From NCBI GenBank assembly GCA_920105805.1, contig CAKKTI010000159.1:1-43194 (forward strand): a DNA stretch of 43,194 nucleotides, in the 5' to 3' direction. The number at the start of each line of letters is the position of its first letter. Within the stretch, counting starts at the first letter, position 1. Below are positions 10,719 through 23,300 of this stretch, one piece after another. The notes under the pieces are model-generated. The model did not search any database. It was not told the origin of the DNA and saw only the letters and a program-made list of their open reading frames with translations. The DNA comes from Condylostoma magnum (lineage: Eukaryota > Ciliophora > Heterotrichea > Heterotrichida > Condylostomatidae). A program made the position numbers and the translations under genes.

Positions 10719-12905
10719 TTATAATTTCTAGATACAGTTAGTTTACTATTTATTTAAGGGTATGGATAATCTTCCCTTCAATAAGAAACTTGCCAATGCT
10801 GTTTTTTGCTTTGTCATCGTCTTTTCATACCAGTATCTGTAGTTTTACTTCAATTACTTATAGCAAGTATCATCTATTATTTCGGAAGATAAATAACCCT
10901 TTCATTGCTTAAAAAGAGGAATGCATATGTTCTTTAAAAAGCCTGCTTAGCTTTTAGGTATATCAGTTGTTTACCTATCACAGTACATTGATATGGGCAA
11001 ATTAAGCTCTCTTTCTTGATCTCCCTGCTTAAAAAATTCCTCACATACAAAATTTGACCATTTTATATGCATATTCAGAGGTTTTGCACTGTGTCCTATA
11101 TCGGAACATTTTATAGCCATTTTCAGCATAATATTTTTGTCTTCAGGATTATTCTCCAACCCACTAAGCTTCATATCCTTACCTCTGAATTAACTTAACA
11201 ACTCAAAATGTTTTGTCATATCAGTAGCTATAATCATGTCAATAATTACTTTTCTAAAGGATATATACTCTTCTTGACTTATGTTATAAAGAAAATTACA
11301 CCCCTCCCTTTTTATTAATCGAAAAAGAGCACTAGTATGCATCATTTCTAAAACAGAAATATCATTGTATTTTATGGCTAATTTATCTTACACATTTACT
11401 AAAAACCTATTAGTTAAACCAGGATGCGCAAAATCATGGGCTAATGCGGCAATTACTCCAGCAAATAAATCAAAAGATGTAATATAATGCTGAATATCTG
11501 ACATTGTGAAAAAGTAGATTAAAGTATGAGAAACATCAGCAGCATGGCATGCATTATGATAGGGATTATCAAGGTACCCTCTTTCAAGTTCCATAAAAAA
11601 CTTATCAAGTAAAGTCTCATCTAGGTTAAACTCCTCAATTATTCTTCATTTATTAGCAAATCATTTTCCTATTATTGATACACTGTTGTTAAACTGATCA
11701 TGAATATCCCATATATCAAAATCCCAACTAGATGAATACAATTCTAGATTGGGAAGAATTTAGCTGTAAATCATTGACAGTTTGTGTATATCAACAGCTT
11801 GTATTGATAAAGCTAACGTTCTAGATCTATTATTTCCTGGTGATGTTATTGCATTCTTTTGTATATCTTAAAAGTTTTCTCTTATGAAAAGAATGTCTTA
11901 ATCATCTAAATCAGATTCTGAAATTATATTTTTTGAGAAGTTTTAAGGTATTATGCTAATTTTAGACTAAAAGTTATTCGATTTTCGTAGTTTTTTAATC
12001 ACTTTTATACCTTCTTTAATTTATCCACTTATATCTTTGTACATCACAATGCTTTATATCTTTGAAAGTAGTTGCTTTATGTGTTTAAGCTATACATCAG
12101 TTGTAGCGTCCTTTATATCAAGCTATGAATTTCCGAATGTACTACTCATTAAGGATTATTCTTCTATTTTTCTATAGAACAGTTATTTGCATCTTATATC
12201 CTCTTGCTAACAATCAATGATTGAAATTAGTATAATCATGGAAGAGTATATAAGTTCTAGATAAAAATTGATTCTTTTCTTATCAGATATCAATGATGTA
12301 GCAAGGGAGTACACTATAATTGAATACAAAGCAGGCAATGTAAAATATATGAACTAAGAATAAGTTATCCTCTTGAGCAAAATTAACTACAGCAGTATAA
12401 TTATCAAGGAAATTTAGTCAGTTGAAACACTGTCATAGCCAAAAATGTTTGTAAATATGATTGGATCAAGCACAATAATCCCAGAGCAAGTAAATATTGT
12501 AATTAATGTATAGTACAAAGGGCTTCTGTACCTAAACTTAGGGAATTTTATTATACAGCAGTACATTATAATTTGGAAAATTAGAACAATAGCCACAAAT
12601 ACTATGTTCAAACCTAATCACAAATAGTCCATGCCTTCTACTACAACAAATCCAATACAAAATCCTACATAAGCAAACAGAACAATCAAATTGACAAAGA
12701 AATATCTAGCCAAATTTTACTTAAAGTGGCCAGAAATCTATTCACCATTATCATACAAGCTTTGCTCAAACTATTATTAAAGTTATTTTTATTTAAACTT
12801 CTGATTATTTTGATTTACAGGTATATCATCAGCCTCATACTTATCATGCCCCCCAATTGCATACTATCTATCTGTAACCTAATCAACTGGATTACAATCC
12901 GACAT
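10719..12905 (-). CDS. Membrane-anchored 3',5'-cyclic nucleotide phosphodiesterase (class I)
   Basis: 728 residues in one frame. The N-terminus is cytosolic and Q-rich (about 75 residues), followed by about six membrane helices (residues about 75-260) and a C-terminal class I PDE catalytic domain. Metal-binding motifs are complete: YHNACHAADVSHT, ALAHDFAHPGLTN and KCSDIGHSAKP, then the C-terminal KSQAGFLKNICIPLFKQW, whose W is TGA. It hydrolyses cAMP and/or cGMP; specificity cannot be read by eye. Six-helix PDEs of this layout are known in alveolates. Several in-frame stops lie at the 3' end (10748-10743, 10730-10728, 10721-10719); the last is used here. Its ATG is 6 nt from the divergent PEX11 ATG. 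Confidence 0.92.
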
Positions 12906-12914
12906 TTAAAAATG
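12903..12914. promoter_or_regulatory. Six-nt divergent start region between PDE and PEX11
   Basis: The two start codons sit in the near-palindrome CATTTAAAAATG: the minus-strand ATG (PDE) at its left end, the plus-strand ATG (PEX11) at its right. Only TTTAAA-like sequence separates them, so any promoter and 5' UTR of each gene must lie within the coding region of the other. Both starts are supported by coherent N-termini. Confidence 0.6.
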
Positions 12915-13604
12915 GATTTCCCAACTAAATTAGTCAAATTTATCACTTTAGCCTCAGCAAGGGATAAAATTGCTAGAATCTTATAGTATACAGCGAGAGC
13001 CATTGGTAATTACTTGAAGGATACTCCTAATCAATAATTATCAGATAAACTTTTAAGCTTAATGAAAGGACTCTCTATATTCAGATCAGCACTTAGATTT
13101 GGAATTCCCATCTCAACAACGTTGGCAATTTTAAAACGTCATAATTAATCTAATCCTAACTGATTTACAACGCTTAAAGACTTAGGAGGGCTGTTTTACT
13201 TTTTATTTGACCACGTTATATACTTCGAGAAAATTGGAGTTACAAGCTGGGGAACTGATAGTGACTTTTATAAGAAAATCGACAAAATAAGCAACTTTTG
13301 TTGGCTTTTTGAGTGTATTTTCGGAATTTTTCATAATGTAGTGCTTATCAGTTAAACCTAATAGAAATTGAGAGATTTGAGGGATAAGAATCACAATGAT
13401 CCATACTCTGAGAAGTATGACTAGTACTTACAGGCGGAAAAGGCGTAGAAACTTGGAAATCTTGACTTAGTGAGAAATTTAATAGATATACCGATATGCA
13501 TTCACTTTATAGATAGTTCTAAATTTCATCCAGTTTTGATAGGATTTTTTGGAATGATCACATCGGCTATTGGAATTTTTAACGTATGGGAAAACATTAG
13601 TTAG
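12912..13604 (+). CDS. PEX11: PEX11-family peroxisomal membrane protein
   Basis: 230 residues, the usual PEX11 length. The N-terminal MDFPTKLVKFITLASARDKI, followed by RILQYTARAIGNYL, is the typical amphipathic PEX11 start with the RDK...R..QY pattern. The middle has FRSALRFGIPI and LGGLFYFLFDHVIYFEKIG, and a C-terminal hydrophobic helix (VLIGFFGMITSAIGIFNVW) ends the chain. PEX11 proteins bend and elongate the peroxisome membrane before fission, so the organism has peroxisomes. The TAG at 13602-13604 overlaps the TAA of the converging coiled-coil gene by two bases. Confidence 0.9.
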
Positions 13605-14722
13605 TCATTTATTATTTACTATTTATCTAATACTATCTCATATACACTCCTTAGTAATTTCTGCTTGAATTTTTATTGCATTTGAGGTAGATTTTCTCAT
13701 AAAACTCTTTTTAATTGTCCTTTTATGTCTTCGTAGAACCTACTTTCGTCTTAGGTTGAATCTAGAAAATGCTTAGTAGAGGATCTGCTACGTCTTTTTG
13801 AGTTATACATTACTTTTAGGTCGTTTACATCTTGTTTTCAGAGTTATTTTATTCTATCTATGTGATTTTTCTCACGTTGTTTGTATAGATTATTCAGCTA
13901 TTTCATTAATCTTTGCTTATTTTCATCATGTTTGAACTTTTCTATGAGTTAAATTGCGTCTAAGGGTATTCAATCATATCAGTTTTAAGAGTTAAAAGAG
14001 TTACCACAGTTTCTTCTTCCACAGCGGGATAATCTTTAGGATTTTATATAGGGAGTCATATGTTAGTCAAGTTTTACGTCTGTTATGTTCTTGTATTAAG
14101 GAATAGTACGCAAATGATCAAGTAGTCTTGTATTTTGTTATCTTAGTTCTTTAACCTGCAATGCTAGAATATCAGTGGTTTTGGGATCAAATATGATTTA
14201 ATCTAGATGCTAGTTAGTATCAATAACTCTAGATTGCAATACTTCTATCTACTTTTGTAATTTTTCAATAGTTTGATTTGCCTATGTGAGACTACTACTT
14301 AGATCATTATTATGATTATTTAGAGTATTAAGTTAGTCGTGTAAATAATTAACATCACTTGATAATTCTTCTATTTATTAATCTTTGAGTTTAGACTCTT
14401 TTTAATAACTTAGTATTTCCTACTGGTATTCAATAATCATTTTTTATTACTTATCACTTTCATGGTAAAATCTTTCCTATATTTTTATTCCTTGATTCTT
14501 TTATTCGTTATTCTCCTCTATTAAGTTCTCTAGCTTTTCTTGTAAATCTAAATTTTACTATAATACAATATCATAATCCTTTTAAGTTTCTTATTATTAA
14601 TACTGGGATTTTGCTAATTCAGTTTCTATGTATTTTAAACTGCCTTTGAGCTCTTTTATTTCCTCTTACAAAATATCTTTGCGTAGACTTTAGGACTACG
14701 GCCTTCTCCTCAAAACCTACAT
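13601..14722 (-). CDS. Long coiled-coil protein B, 373 aa
   Basis: Starts at an ATG in AGAAAAATG, 17 nt after the TAG of coiled-coil A. An almost continuous coiled coil covers about residues 15-215 (RKDILQEEIKELKGSLKYIE, LQEKLENLIEENNEQ, LTQANQTIEKLQKQIEVLQS). A W- and R-rich linker and a further charged helical region (LDAIQLIEKFKHDENKQRLM) follow. Composition fits a cytoskeletal, ciliary or basal-body filament protein. The stop TAA at 13603-13601 overlaps the PEX11 TAG; TAG/TAA codons a few residues earlier could also be the stop. Confidence 0.75.
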
Positions 14723-14739
14723 TTTTCTGTTAAAATTAT

Positions 14740-15702
14740 CTACAGCTATTCTACTTTACTTAAATTATTTCTGATGCTTTCAATTTCTTCAAGGAAACTG
14801 TCATAGTCAATCTACTGCACGAGTTCTCTACTCTATTTTTGCCTTCTCCGCTTCTTAATTTTCCTTAATCTTTTTGGCCGTTTAACTATGTACTATTTAT
14901 TATCAAGTTGCTGTAGTTTCAATTAATATTCAATTGATGAGTTCATACTGGCTAGCTACCTTGGCGGTTTTTAGCTTTGAATAGTTGTACTTTTATTAGG
15001 ACTATTTTAAATCTTTTATTTGCTTAGCAAGGTGTCTAGTATTTTCTTTGATAATTAGTGTTTTAGTTCCCTTTACTCTTATTTTTAACTTCCTCCTACA
15101 CTTTTATGTCTGTAATTGTATCTAAGAGAAGGAAGTATTAGTTTACCTTTAATTTGCTTCTATGCTTCATTATATAAGGGCATTCGCTACTTGAGTAATC
15201 TGAGCTCTTCTTTAAGAAACTCCTATTATCTTTAGTCCTCATTTTATTTCTCGGCTCTTTGTCTTTGACGCCTTAGTTAGTTTATTCGGTCAGTTGTTTG
15301 ATTTATCTGTTTTAGTTATATTTGTGTAGTTTCTTCTAGTATGTCATCTATTTTACTTTCTTATTTAATTTATGGCTCAGGTGTTGGAGCTTTTACTTAT
15401 TTTGCTGGAAAACTGACAGATCTAAATTTCTAAGATTGCTCTGATAGCTCTTGCTGCATATTTTGAATTTAATCTTCTAAATCAGTAAAACGTTCATTTA
15501 ATAACTTATTATGCCTTTATTCCACTTTTGCTTTTAACTTTTGTATAATCTCACTCAAATTACCAGGATTATTGATTTTATTTTTTAGGGAATTTGTTTA
15601 GACTTTCATTTGAATGGATTACACGATATTTTGTATATCTTCCTGCTATTTTAAATCTAATGTTTACAGTACTGCTTCTAGATAATTTTAGCAAACAGAC
15701 AT
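14740..15702 (-). CDS. Coiled-coil protein A, 320 aa
   Basis: Starts MSVCQNYLEAVLQTLDLKQQ after TATATAAAAT, 13 nt after the C12orf4-like stop. Helical, Q/K/E rich, with coiled-coil stretches at about residues 15-90 and 120-180. The last third is strongly basic (RPKRLRKIKKRRRQKQSREL) before a final helix (DYDSFLEEIESIRNNLSKVE). The frame holds without a single TGA for 320 codons, which supports one uninterrupted gene. It ends at TAG 14742-14740; gene B then starts in another frame, so this pair is two genes rather than a frameshifted one. Confidence 0.75.
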
Positions 15703-15715
15703 ATTTTATATAGAA

Positions 15716-16999
15716 CTATGTGATTTGAATACAAGATTTTCATTTTTATGTTATATTACTTACTGATTCTGCAAAAATTTGCAAAAAAACTGTTTCTACT
15801 TCAATAGCTTCTGATTTAGTTGTATCTATCAATAACTGGAATCTTTAAAGACATCCTTCTTACAGTTCTATTAATCCAGATTTTAAAGACCTTATAAGTG
15901 TTGTTAATTCTATTTGATGCTCTAATCACTCAGATACTGGAATAACAAGCTCACTGACTTAATACTGATTTATTAGTCCAAGTGAATCTCTTATATTATT
16001 ATTGAGTAGGTGAAATGCCCCTTGAATACCGTATATGTTGGAGTGTTAAGTAAAGAACAAGAAATCTCCTTGATCAAAACTATTGTTTATTTGAGTTATT
16101 TAATCCCTAACAAATGGAAAATGCAGCTCTATGGTTTCTTCACTTACTCTTAGCAAATCTGGCAAAAGAGTTATTTACTCTTCTTCCATTTATGCAGGGA
16201 GTAAAATGACGGATATTTATCTTTTATAGATATTTTAGTAATTCTACAGCGTTTTACTGTCTTGATTACTTGAAGTATTTGCTATTTTGAACATATCCCC
16301 GGATAATACAACAAAAACCTCATAATTTCTTTTAGAAACTGATCCAATTTACACACTTATTTACCTATAATAGTCGAATTATTATGTTTTAGGCTTTATA
16401 TCATAAGATGGAGGCTAGTCAGGTATATTAAGACATTAAACATAACTTCAAAACTCCCTTCTTAATTATTTTCTCTACTCTTCAAACTTCTCCTATACTT
16501 TTCTCTTATTAGCCTCATGTCTATTCTTTATCATATCAATAGCATTTTTATCAGGGTTTCCTTACTAGCACAATCCTAACTCAGTTTAATACCTTCTATC
16601 TTCATTATCTAAGGCTTCATAGTAAACATTGATTTACTCTTAAAATTACTACTATACATAATTCTCTCTCATCTGCAAGCTTTGCACCAAAGAGGCATGA
16701 TCAAATAATTGAGAGTAAATCTTCCAATGATCCTCCTACTCTTAAACAATTTCACTGGCTTACTTCATTGATATTTAAACACTTTCTTAGGGGTTTCTCC
16801 TGCACTCCTATAAAAAATCTCAAACAGCTTAATATATCTATGGGAAGATCGACAATGGAATATTCTCTGTTTCAAACATTCTTTGTACAACTCTATACGC
16901 CGATTCATCCTTTTAAAGACTAATCTAAAGTTCAAGCAAGGATCCAGAAGGTAATGTGTAGTGGATAAGAATATTACCATCTTCAGGAACCAAATCCAT
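15716..16999 (-). CDS. C12orf4/DUF2362-family protein
   Basis: 427 residues. It resembles the conserved eukaryotic C12orf4 family in order: an N-terminal beta region (IHYTLPSGSLLELQISL), a central charged coiled coil (KNRHEANKRKVQEKFEEQRK, then LRREFWSYVQCL), and a C-terminal domain with the hallmark HSNIYGIQGAFHLL, then ELVIPVSEW and IRSLKSGLIELQEG. The human protein is a poorly understood cytosolic protein linked to mast-cell signalling and intellectual disability; no enzyme activity is known. It is preceded 11 nt upstream by the SILK/RVSF gene and followed 13 nt downstream by coiled-coil A. Confidence 0.8.
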
Positions 17000-17010
17000 G
17001 AAAATTTTAA

Positions 17011-17232
17011 TTACAACATTGATTAAACTCTACATAATAATTGTACTCAAAAAATATTGCATGTACAGCAACAACTTTATGCTTGGGGCATGTAATACTT
17101 CTTATACGATTAAACTTGTAGTTCATGAGTTAAGGACTTGTTTGGAAGGCTGTCGGCAAATGATACCCGTTTTATCTATTTTGTCATACTCGACTTTAGT
17201 ATAGAACGACGCCTTCGCTCATTTTGCTCCAT
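17011..17232 (-). CDS. Small protein with SILK and RVSF phosphatase-1 docking motifs, 73 aa
   Basis: Begins MEQNERRRRSILKSSMTKQI and continues KRVSFADSLPNKSLTHEL. It thus carries both classical PP1 docking motifs: SILK at residues 10-13 and RVSF at 22-25, each in a basic context, the second in the exact KRVSFAD form seen in KNL1 and PPP1R3 proteins. The KNL1 N-terminus and inhibitor-2 pair SILK with RVxF in the same order. Little else is present: a Lys/Tyr stretch and a Cys cluster (CCCTC) near the C-terminus. Likely a PP1 regulator or a minimal kinetochore-like recruiter (inference). TAA at 17013-17011 is used; TAA codons nearer the motifs could also end it. Confidence 0.65.
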
Positions 17233-17264
17233 ATTAAATACTAAAAAGATGGAAATAGATTTTA

Positions 17265-18566
17265 CTATAATTCATTAATATCGTCTTCTTCCTTATGCGG
17301 GGAAATGTCTACAAGGGAGTCGTCGGATGCTAGCATGAGAATACTATTTTTACTGAAATGTTGTAATTGACTTTGATTTTAAAATGACTGCAGAATTTGA
17401 GATTTAGGAAGTTGGCTAAAGTTATCTACTTAGTCAAGGAATTCATCATAATATGAGTCTTCAATCTGCCAATTAGAAAATCTTCTGCAAACGTGGTTTT
17501 TACGGCCTATGATTATATTATTGTTATAGCAATTTATGTCGTGTATATTGAATTGGGTTAAAAATACGCTAGTTGTTAAATAGTTATCTGTTATTTCCAG
17601 TGGTCTTGAAATTGTAAAAAATGTAGATGTTCTAGATTCCTTGTAATTACAGTCTTAGTCATTTTTGCATTCTTGTCTCAGAGTTGAGAAAAAGTTTTCA
17701 GTAGGCTTTTACGGAGATTTAAAACCTTTTTTAACCTCGAGCTTGCTTACTCGTCTTAATTAGTTTATTTCTCGTTAGATAAAAGTAAAATTCTTAGTAA
17801 AGGATAGTCGAAATATTTCGGCAAAATCTGTAATTCTTTATATCATTCCTTCCAGTAACAACACAGTTTCATGAAAGTCTTAGGTTTACATTATGTCATT
17901 TCTGAAATAGTAAACAATGGCTAGTCCAAACGAATGCAGGTATTTGTTTCCTTATTTGAATAAAACATCCCAAAAATGTATAAGGAATTCCTAAGAAATA
18001 TTGTTGGCAAATAAACACACAAATCATTACACAGATATAAGTCCTATTGATACTTCAAAACCCTGTAGATGTTTTCATAAATTATACATATACTTTTTAA
18101 TAAGTGCTGAAAATATCTTAGTATCAATAATAACTCCAATCATTACAGAATAATAATCAATTGGTAAGAATTACTCGATTAAATAGCAAAGTAATCAAAA
18201 TGTTTCTTCCTCACTAAAATTCAGTGTTAGAAATCTTGCTACTATTACATTTAATCCTTAACAATATCCAACACAAGGATTTCTTCAAGAATAGGCCACT
18301 AGTATTCTTTATAACATTTCCTTATTGCTATTATCACTAAAGAAATCTTCCCCTGTAATTGTTCTATTTATATCTCTACTTATTTAATCTGTTGTATAAT
18401 TATTCATATTTAAAGTTTACTCAATAAGCTGAGAATAGTAGTTTGGGTGCTAGGATATTAATTAATCTACTCCTGTTATTGTCAGTCAGGTTTAGTGAAT
18501 TTGCAGAAGAGTTTCATTATAAGAGCTTAAATTAGTCATTTATTACGTTTCATTACGTTTTACCAT
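17265..18566 (-). CDS. TBC-domain Rab GTPase-activating protein
   Basis: 433 residues. The TBC domain fills about residues 20-220. Both catalytic fingers are kept: the arginine finger in QISRDINRT and the glutamine finger in NPCVGYCQGLN. Downstream EEETFWLLCYLIE, IDYYSVMIGVIID and FLIHFWDVLFKQGNKYLHS match the TBC1D8/9-type layout. It should stimulate GTP hydrolysis by a Rab and so act in membrane traffic. The C-terminal 200 residues are polar, with an acidic end (EEDDINEL). The ATG at 18566 is chosen because MVKRNETQQMTNLSS leads into the domain in frame; an internal ATG eight codons later is possible. It lies 13 nt after the cNBD stop. Confidence 0.9.
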
Positions 18567-18579
18567 TTTTATAAGAAAG

Positions 18580-20136
18580 TTATAACAGTGTAATTAAACA
18601 TTTAAATAAGCTTACTCTTTTGTATATCTCTCATTTCAAAATAATTCTATTTCTCGGCGTTCTTTTAATTGTAGGAGAATCTCATAAAGCTCTAAAAACT
18701 GGAAAACTGTTAACTGGCATTATGGATATACCCTTATACTCTGAAACGGCTTCTTAACACTATGTTTGTTTATTATTTTAATTTCTGATTTAAGGAGAAC
18801 TAAATCGAAAGCTAGAACCTCGTGTAAAGATTTAAGTGTTTTAAGGGGAATTAGCCCTTAATCTATTTACTGAAGATGTTATTAAATTCTACCTGCTTAA
18901 AATTCTTATAACTGGAGACTATGATTTGGTATTTTTATTTTGAGATTTAGATCTATTATAAAGTGCTTATAGTGGCTAGAAATTACTCAGTTTTTCCTAT
19001 ATATTTGGAGTAGATACTTTTTTAGGAGAAGTTTGCAAGCTTTAAATTCTCTAATTCATATTTTACACTACTTTAAGCCTTTGGTCGAATTATTGTTTTA
19101 TTATAATGTCCTTTACTTTATCTAAATTTTAAATCTAGTTTCTTATTTTATCGTTTCTTTTAATAACTTTCATTAGATGTGATCTAGTAATTGAGTATAA
19201 AATAGCCTCATTTGAATGTACAATGCAGGTAGTTTTATAATTTTGATCTTGTACTGCTTCTTATAACCCACAAATTTAATACTATCCTAATTCTAACAAA
19301 TTGAAAGAATCAAGTTTGTGCTAAATAGGACCTTTTTCCTTTATACCAATTATTTTCTTTTACTTTTTTCTAATTCATTTCTAAGATAAAATCACAGATC
19401 CTCTTTTAATAATAAACACTTCTTTTGCTTGAGTACCAGATATAAATACCTTGTCATTTTTTGCATATCGTTTTTCATTTAGATAATAAGACAATTTTTA
19501 AACAGTGTTTTTTCCCATACCCTAAAAGACTGAGCATTATTACAGAAAATCAATTTTCTCCTAAGTACGATGTTCTATTATATTAGCAAGTATTATTTTA
19601 TATTAATCATAATCCATAACTGCAAAATGACAATCTGTTTTGCATAGAATACTGGCTGCTCGTGGCTGTTTATATAAATATGCTCTTTCTCCAAAGGGTT
19701 ATCCATCTGATAGAGTTAAAATCTCATTTAACTTATTGTTGTGTTAAATCAAAACACCTACAGTTCCTTACAAAATCACATAAAATTTATCCCCTATTTC
19801 ACCTTAATGAAACACAAACTGATCTTTTTAAAGGAATAAGTACTTCATATGTTTAGCACAGCCTATTATAGCTTACTCAGATTAATCCTGACATAATTAT
19901 TGGAAAAAGCTATATTATAAAAGTACAGTAGTAAACTTTTTAACTAGGTTGTTTGAACGGATGATTGAAGGAGATTCTAGTATTTATATTATAAGTTTTA
20001 AAGGATTCTTGTTTTCTTAAATTTCAAATTATGATCTGCCAGTTTCTGGATTTATTACTAAAAGTTCATCGAGATTTTTTGAAATAATAGTTCTACTCTT
20101 TTTAAAAGCCTAAAGTCATTTCTAAGGTTTAAACAT
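18580..20136 (-). CDS. Protein with two cyclic-nucleotide-binding domains
   Basis: 518 residues. The first CNB domain (about residues 90-195) has GEIGDKFYVILQGTVGVL and a complete phosphate-binding cassette FGERAYLYKQPRAASI, so it should bind cAMP or cGMP. The second (about 200-330) keeps the fold start (LSYYLNEKRYAKNDKVFISG) but lacks a clear cassette. A basic, Ser/Pro-rich tail of about 170 residues with many SP/TP sites follows. No kinase, channel or exchange-factor domain is present, so it is a regulatory or scaffold protein, possibly PKA-R-like, though no inhibitor sequence is visible. It diverges from the large receptor gene with 237 nt between starts. Confidence 0.88.
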
Positions 20137-20373
20137 TTTTATGTGAACTTTTAAGAATTATATTAAACAGTTATTAATGGTTTATACTTGAAGGCTTAAG
20201 GAAATTTATGCTGTATTGGTAATATAATAGCTTAAATAAATTTCAAGAATCTTAAACAATTATTCAAATCTAAAAAAATAAACAGTTGAGCTGTAATTCT
20301 TTTCATTTTCGTGCTAATCTAACTTACCCGTACTCTAATACTTACAATTATCTATTAGCTTTTATAATTAAAT

Positions 20374-23300
20374 ATGAAAACTATTTAAATATACAGTCTG
20401 ATGCTAATATCCCTCATACAGCTTTCCCAGTCGGTAAGATAACTCAATGTAGGAATAATTTAAGACAACAATGTTTCATAACGGTACAAGGTTTTAACCT
20501 AGTAATCAATATAAGAGCTGTCAAATATCGATTTAGAAATAAAGGTGGACTCGATTACCTATGATTGGTTTGACTAAAATAAGCAAATACTCAACTACAA
20601 TCTCATAATAGACTAAACCAATTATATCTTGCAGTACAAACAAATCTTAAAATTCTGCTAGTAGAGACAAATTGCTATAATATCTAGCCAAAATTTTGCT
20701 TATGAGTTTTCATTCAAGCCAATAATCAACCTTTAAGAATATACAATAGCATTATAGCTCACCTTGAATTATTTTAACTGGAACAGAGGGCTATTTGCAT
20801 ACGGATTTGATGATATAAGTATGCATTTAAATAATGAATTATCAGAATACTACGAAATTGAAGAAAAGGCTTAAATTTAAAACAACTCTGAAAAATCGAT
20901 TGATTTATAGGTTGGAAGAATTCTAAAGCCATCCGGATCAAATATACTGATCATTTCTTCTAGTTAATCCAGACAAATAGTAAAAATGATGTAAAAGCAT
21001 AGAATGCTCCAAGAGCCTTATGGAGTGGTGCTGATAGGGGAATCTGTATAGAATTTCTCATAAGATGGTTTAATCCTAATAGAAGAAAAGGATTTAAGTG
21101 AAGAGATTGGATACACTTATAAGTGGAAAAAAGTTCTCCTACTGTTTAATACCTTTATAGAGTAATTTAGGAAATTAAGAACAAGAGTAAACAATTTATC
21201 TGTAAAATCAATCCTTATAGAACTTTTCCCTCAAAGGATATTAGCTCCAAATTTTACAATTTATAACACAAAAAACAACTAAAAAGTTATTATTGGCAGA
21301 ATTACAAACTAACAACTAACTTTCTTTTAATCATAGCCTATTTTCCCAGGTGGTATATCAACAATTCCTAAGCCTCAGTAGTTAAGCATTCTACTAAGCA
21401 TATCTTCTGGAGGAACATAGCTAGATGGCAGTATTAACCAAACAAATATAAAAGGGTCCCTTGGATCCATTTAGGCAGTCTAAAACATGAATTTAAATCC
21501 AGAAATAATTCCTAATTTTCTAATAGAAACTACAAATTTTGACTGTGGTGTCTCTTCATTTACAGAAAGCAGTGTAGTAGATTGCATTTAAGACTCAAAG
21601 CAAAAAGTAGGGTCTGCCTTTATCCCACCCTATACTACCATAGGATTCAAAGAGACCTAAAAAGCAGTAGAATAACTAGGATACGATATTCCATTTATAG
21701 GGGCAGCTAATAGTGCAACTAGTTTAACAAGTATAGAAGAATATCCCCTATTCAGCACAGTAAAAGTTACTACTGATTATATTGCCTCTAGCTTTGTTTT
21801 TGCAATATCACTCTTAAAATGAAGAAAAGTTAATGTTATATACTCCGATGATAGTTGAAGTAAAAGCTACTACGAGGGTCTTCTAAGTGGAAGCAAGCTG
21901 TTCAATGTTGATATTGTTAATAATGAAGATTTTAGAATTATTGATTAAAACCTAGATTATGGAAATATTGAAGATTACAAAGTTTATTTTGATGAAATTG
22001 AAAAAACTTAAGTAAGATTACTATTTCTCATCATGTTTCCTTAGCATTTAGATGTGTTTATTGAACATTTGTACGACCTAGGCTACAGAAAGGGTGATTT
22101 TTATATAATTTCAGCTTAATCAGGATGGTTGAATAATTTAAGTTAGAGGGATGATTACGAGAATTTTTACAAGTTGTAAGAGCTGGTGGAAAGTGGATTT
22201 ACATTTGAAATGGCTGCATGAATTGATGATATAGGAGAGTAATTACACTAGGATTATGAATAAGAGTACAACGAGTCACCTGTTTAGTATTACTGCAATT
22301 TTTATGATGCTATGATGCTTATAGGACATGGCATTGATTATTGCTTACGGAAAGGATTAGATTTTGAGAATGGATACGAGTTAATGCATTATATTAGACA
22401 GTAAAGGTTTAAAGGATGTACTGGAATGGTGCAAGTGTCAAAAGAATAGAATGCTAGAGAGCCTGATATCTTTTAACTCTTTTAACTATAAAACAATTAG
22501 CTAGTTTTAGTAAGTGAGCTAACACCTTTGAGCACTATATTATATCATCCTAAAGCGGATATTTTATATAATAATCAACTAGAAAAACCTGATGATTCAA
22601 GGTAAGTGCATACTGATTGTGCGTTTTTAGACGAGGATATAGAGTAATTCATATTCGGGATAGTTTTAAAGATATCTATAGGACTCATATTGCTTATTGC
22701 TACAATAGGTTAAACTTTGATCATTATGAAATTATGGTGAAAATTTAACATACCAATGCTTGCATCTGAAAGAGAGATTTAAATTGCTGATGTTTTTATA
22801 CTAGTTTCGATTGGGGTAGAAATGCTATAGTATTTGTCCTAAGGACCTCATTTCGATCATATGATTCCATTTTTAGCATAGATATCTGAATCTGTAAGCT
22901 TATAAATTGAAGATATTATCAACATGGACTAACAATCGTATTGAATTATCTACTATGCGACAGAAGGTACTGTGGGATTTTGAATTTTTCTGTCTATTTT
23001 CACTTTTAGTAAATCTGAACTAAGATTTAGTAATTGGTGGATCTTTTAATTTATTGCAGAAATAAGAGATCTAGCTATGCCAATTATAGGAAATCTATTA
23101 TTCTTGCCAATTATTTCTGTTCTTTTATCAATTTTTATGTGTGATAAAGCAACTGATAATTCTTTTGAATCTTCTTATATGAATAAAGACTGTAATTAAG
23201 AGTGTTGGAATGATAATCACACTTAATACGCGATTTTATCAGGGATCAGCTTATTTTTCTACTTACCCTTGTCTATTTATATAAGACCTTTATGATAAGA

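Noticed and set aside
15105-15150. Candidate 25-nt intron (GTAAACTAATAC...TTAG on the minus strand) in coiled-coil A
   Set aside because: The unspliced frame is free of TGA over 320 codons, while the frame after splicing picks up several TGA codons; removal is not needed.
16998-17204. Plus-strand 68-codon hydrophobic frame
   Set aside because: It is antisense to the SILK/RVSF gene, whose minus-strand motifs are far more specific, and it has no recognisable product.
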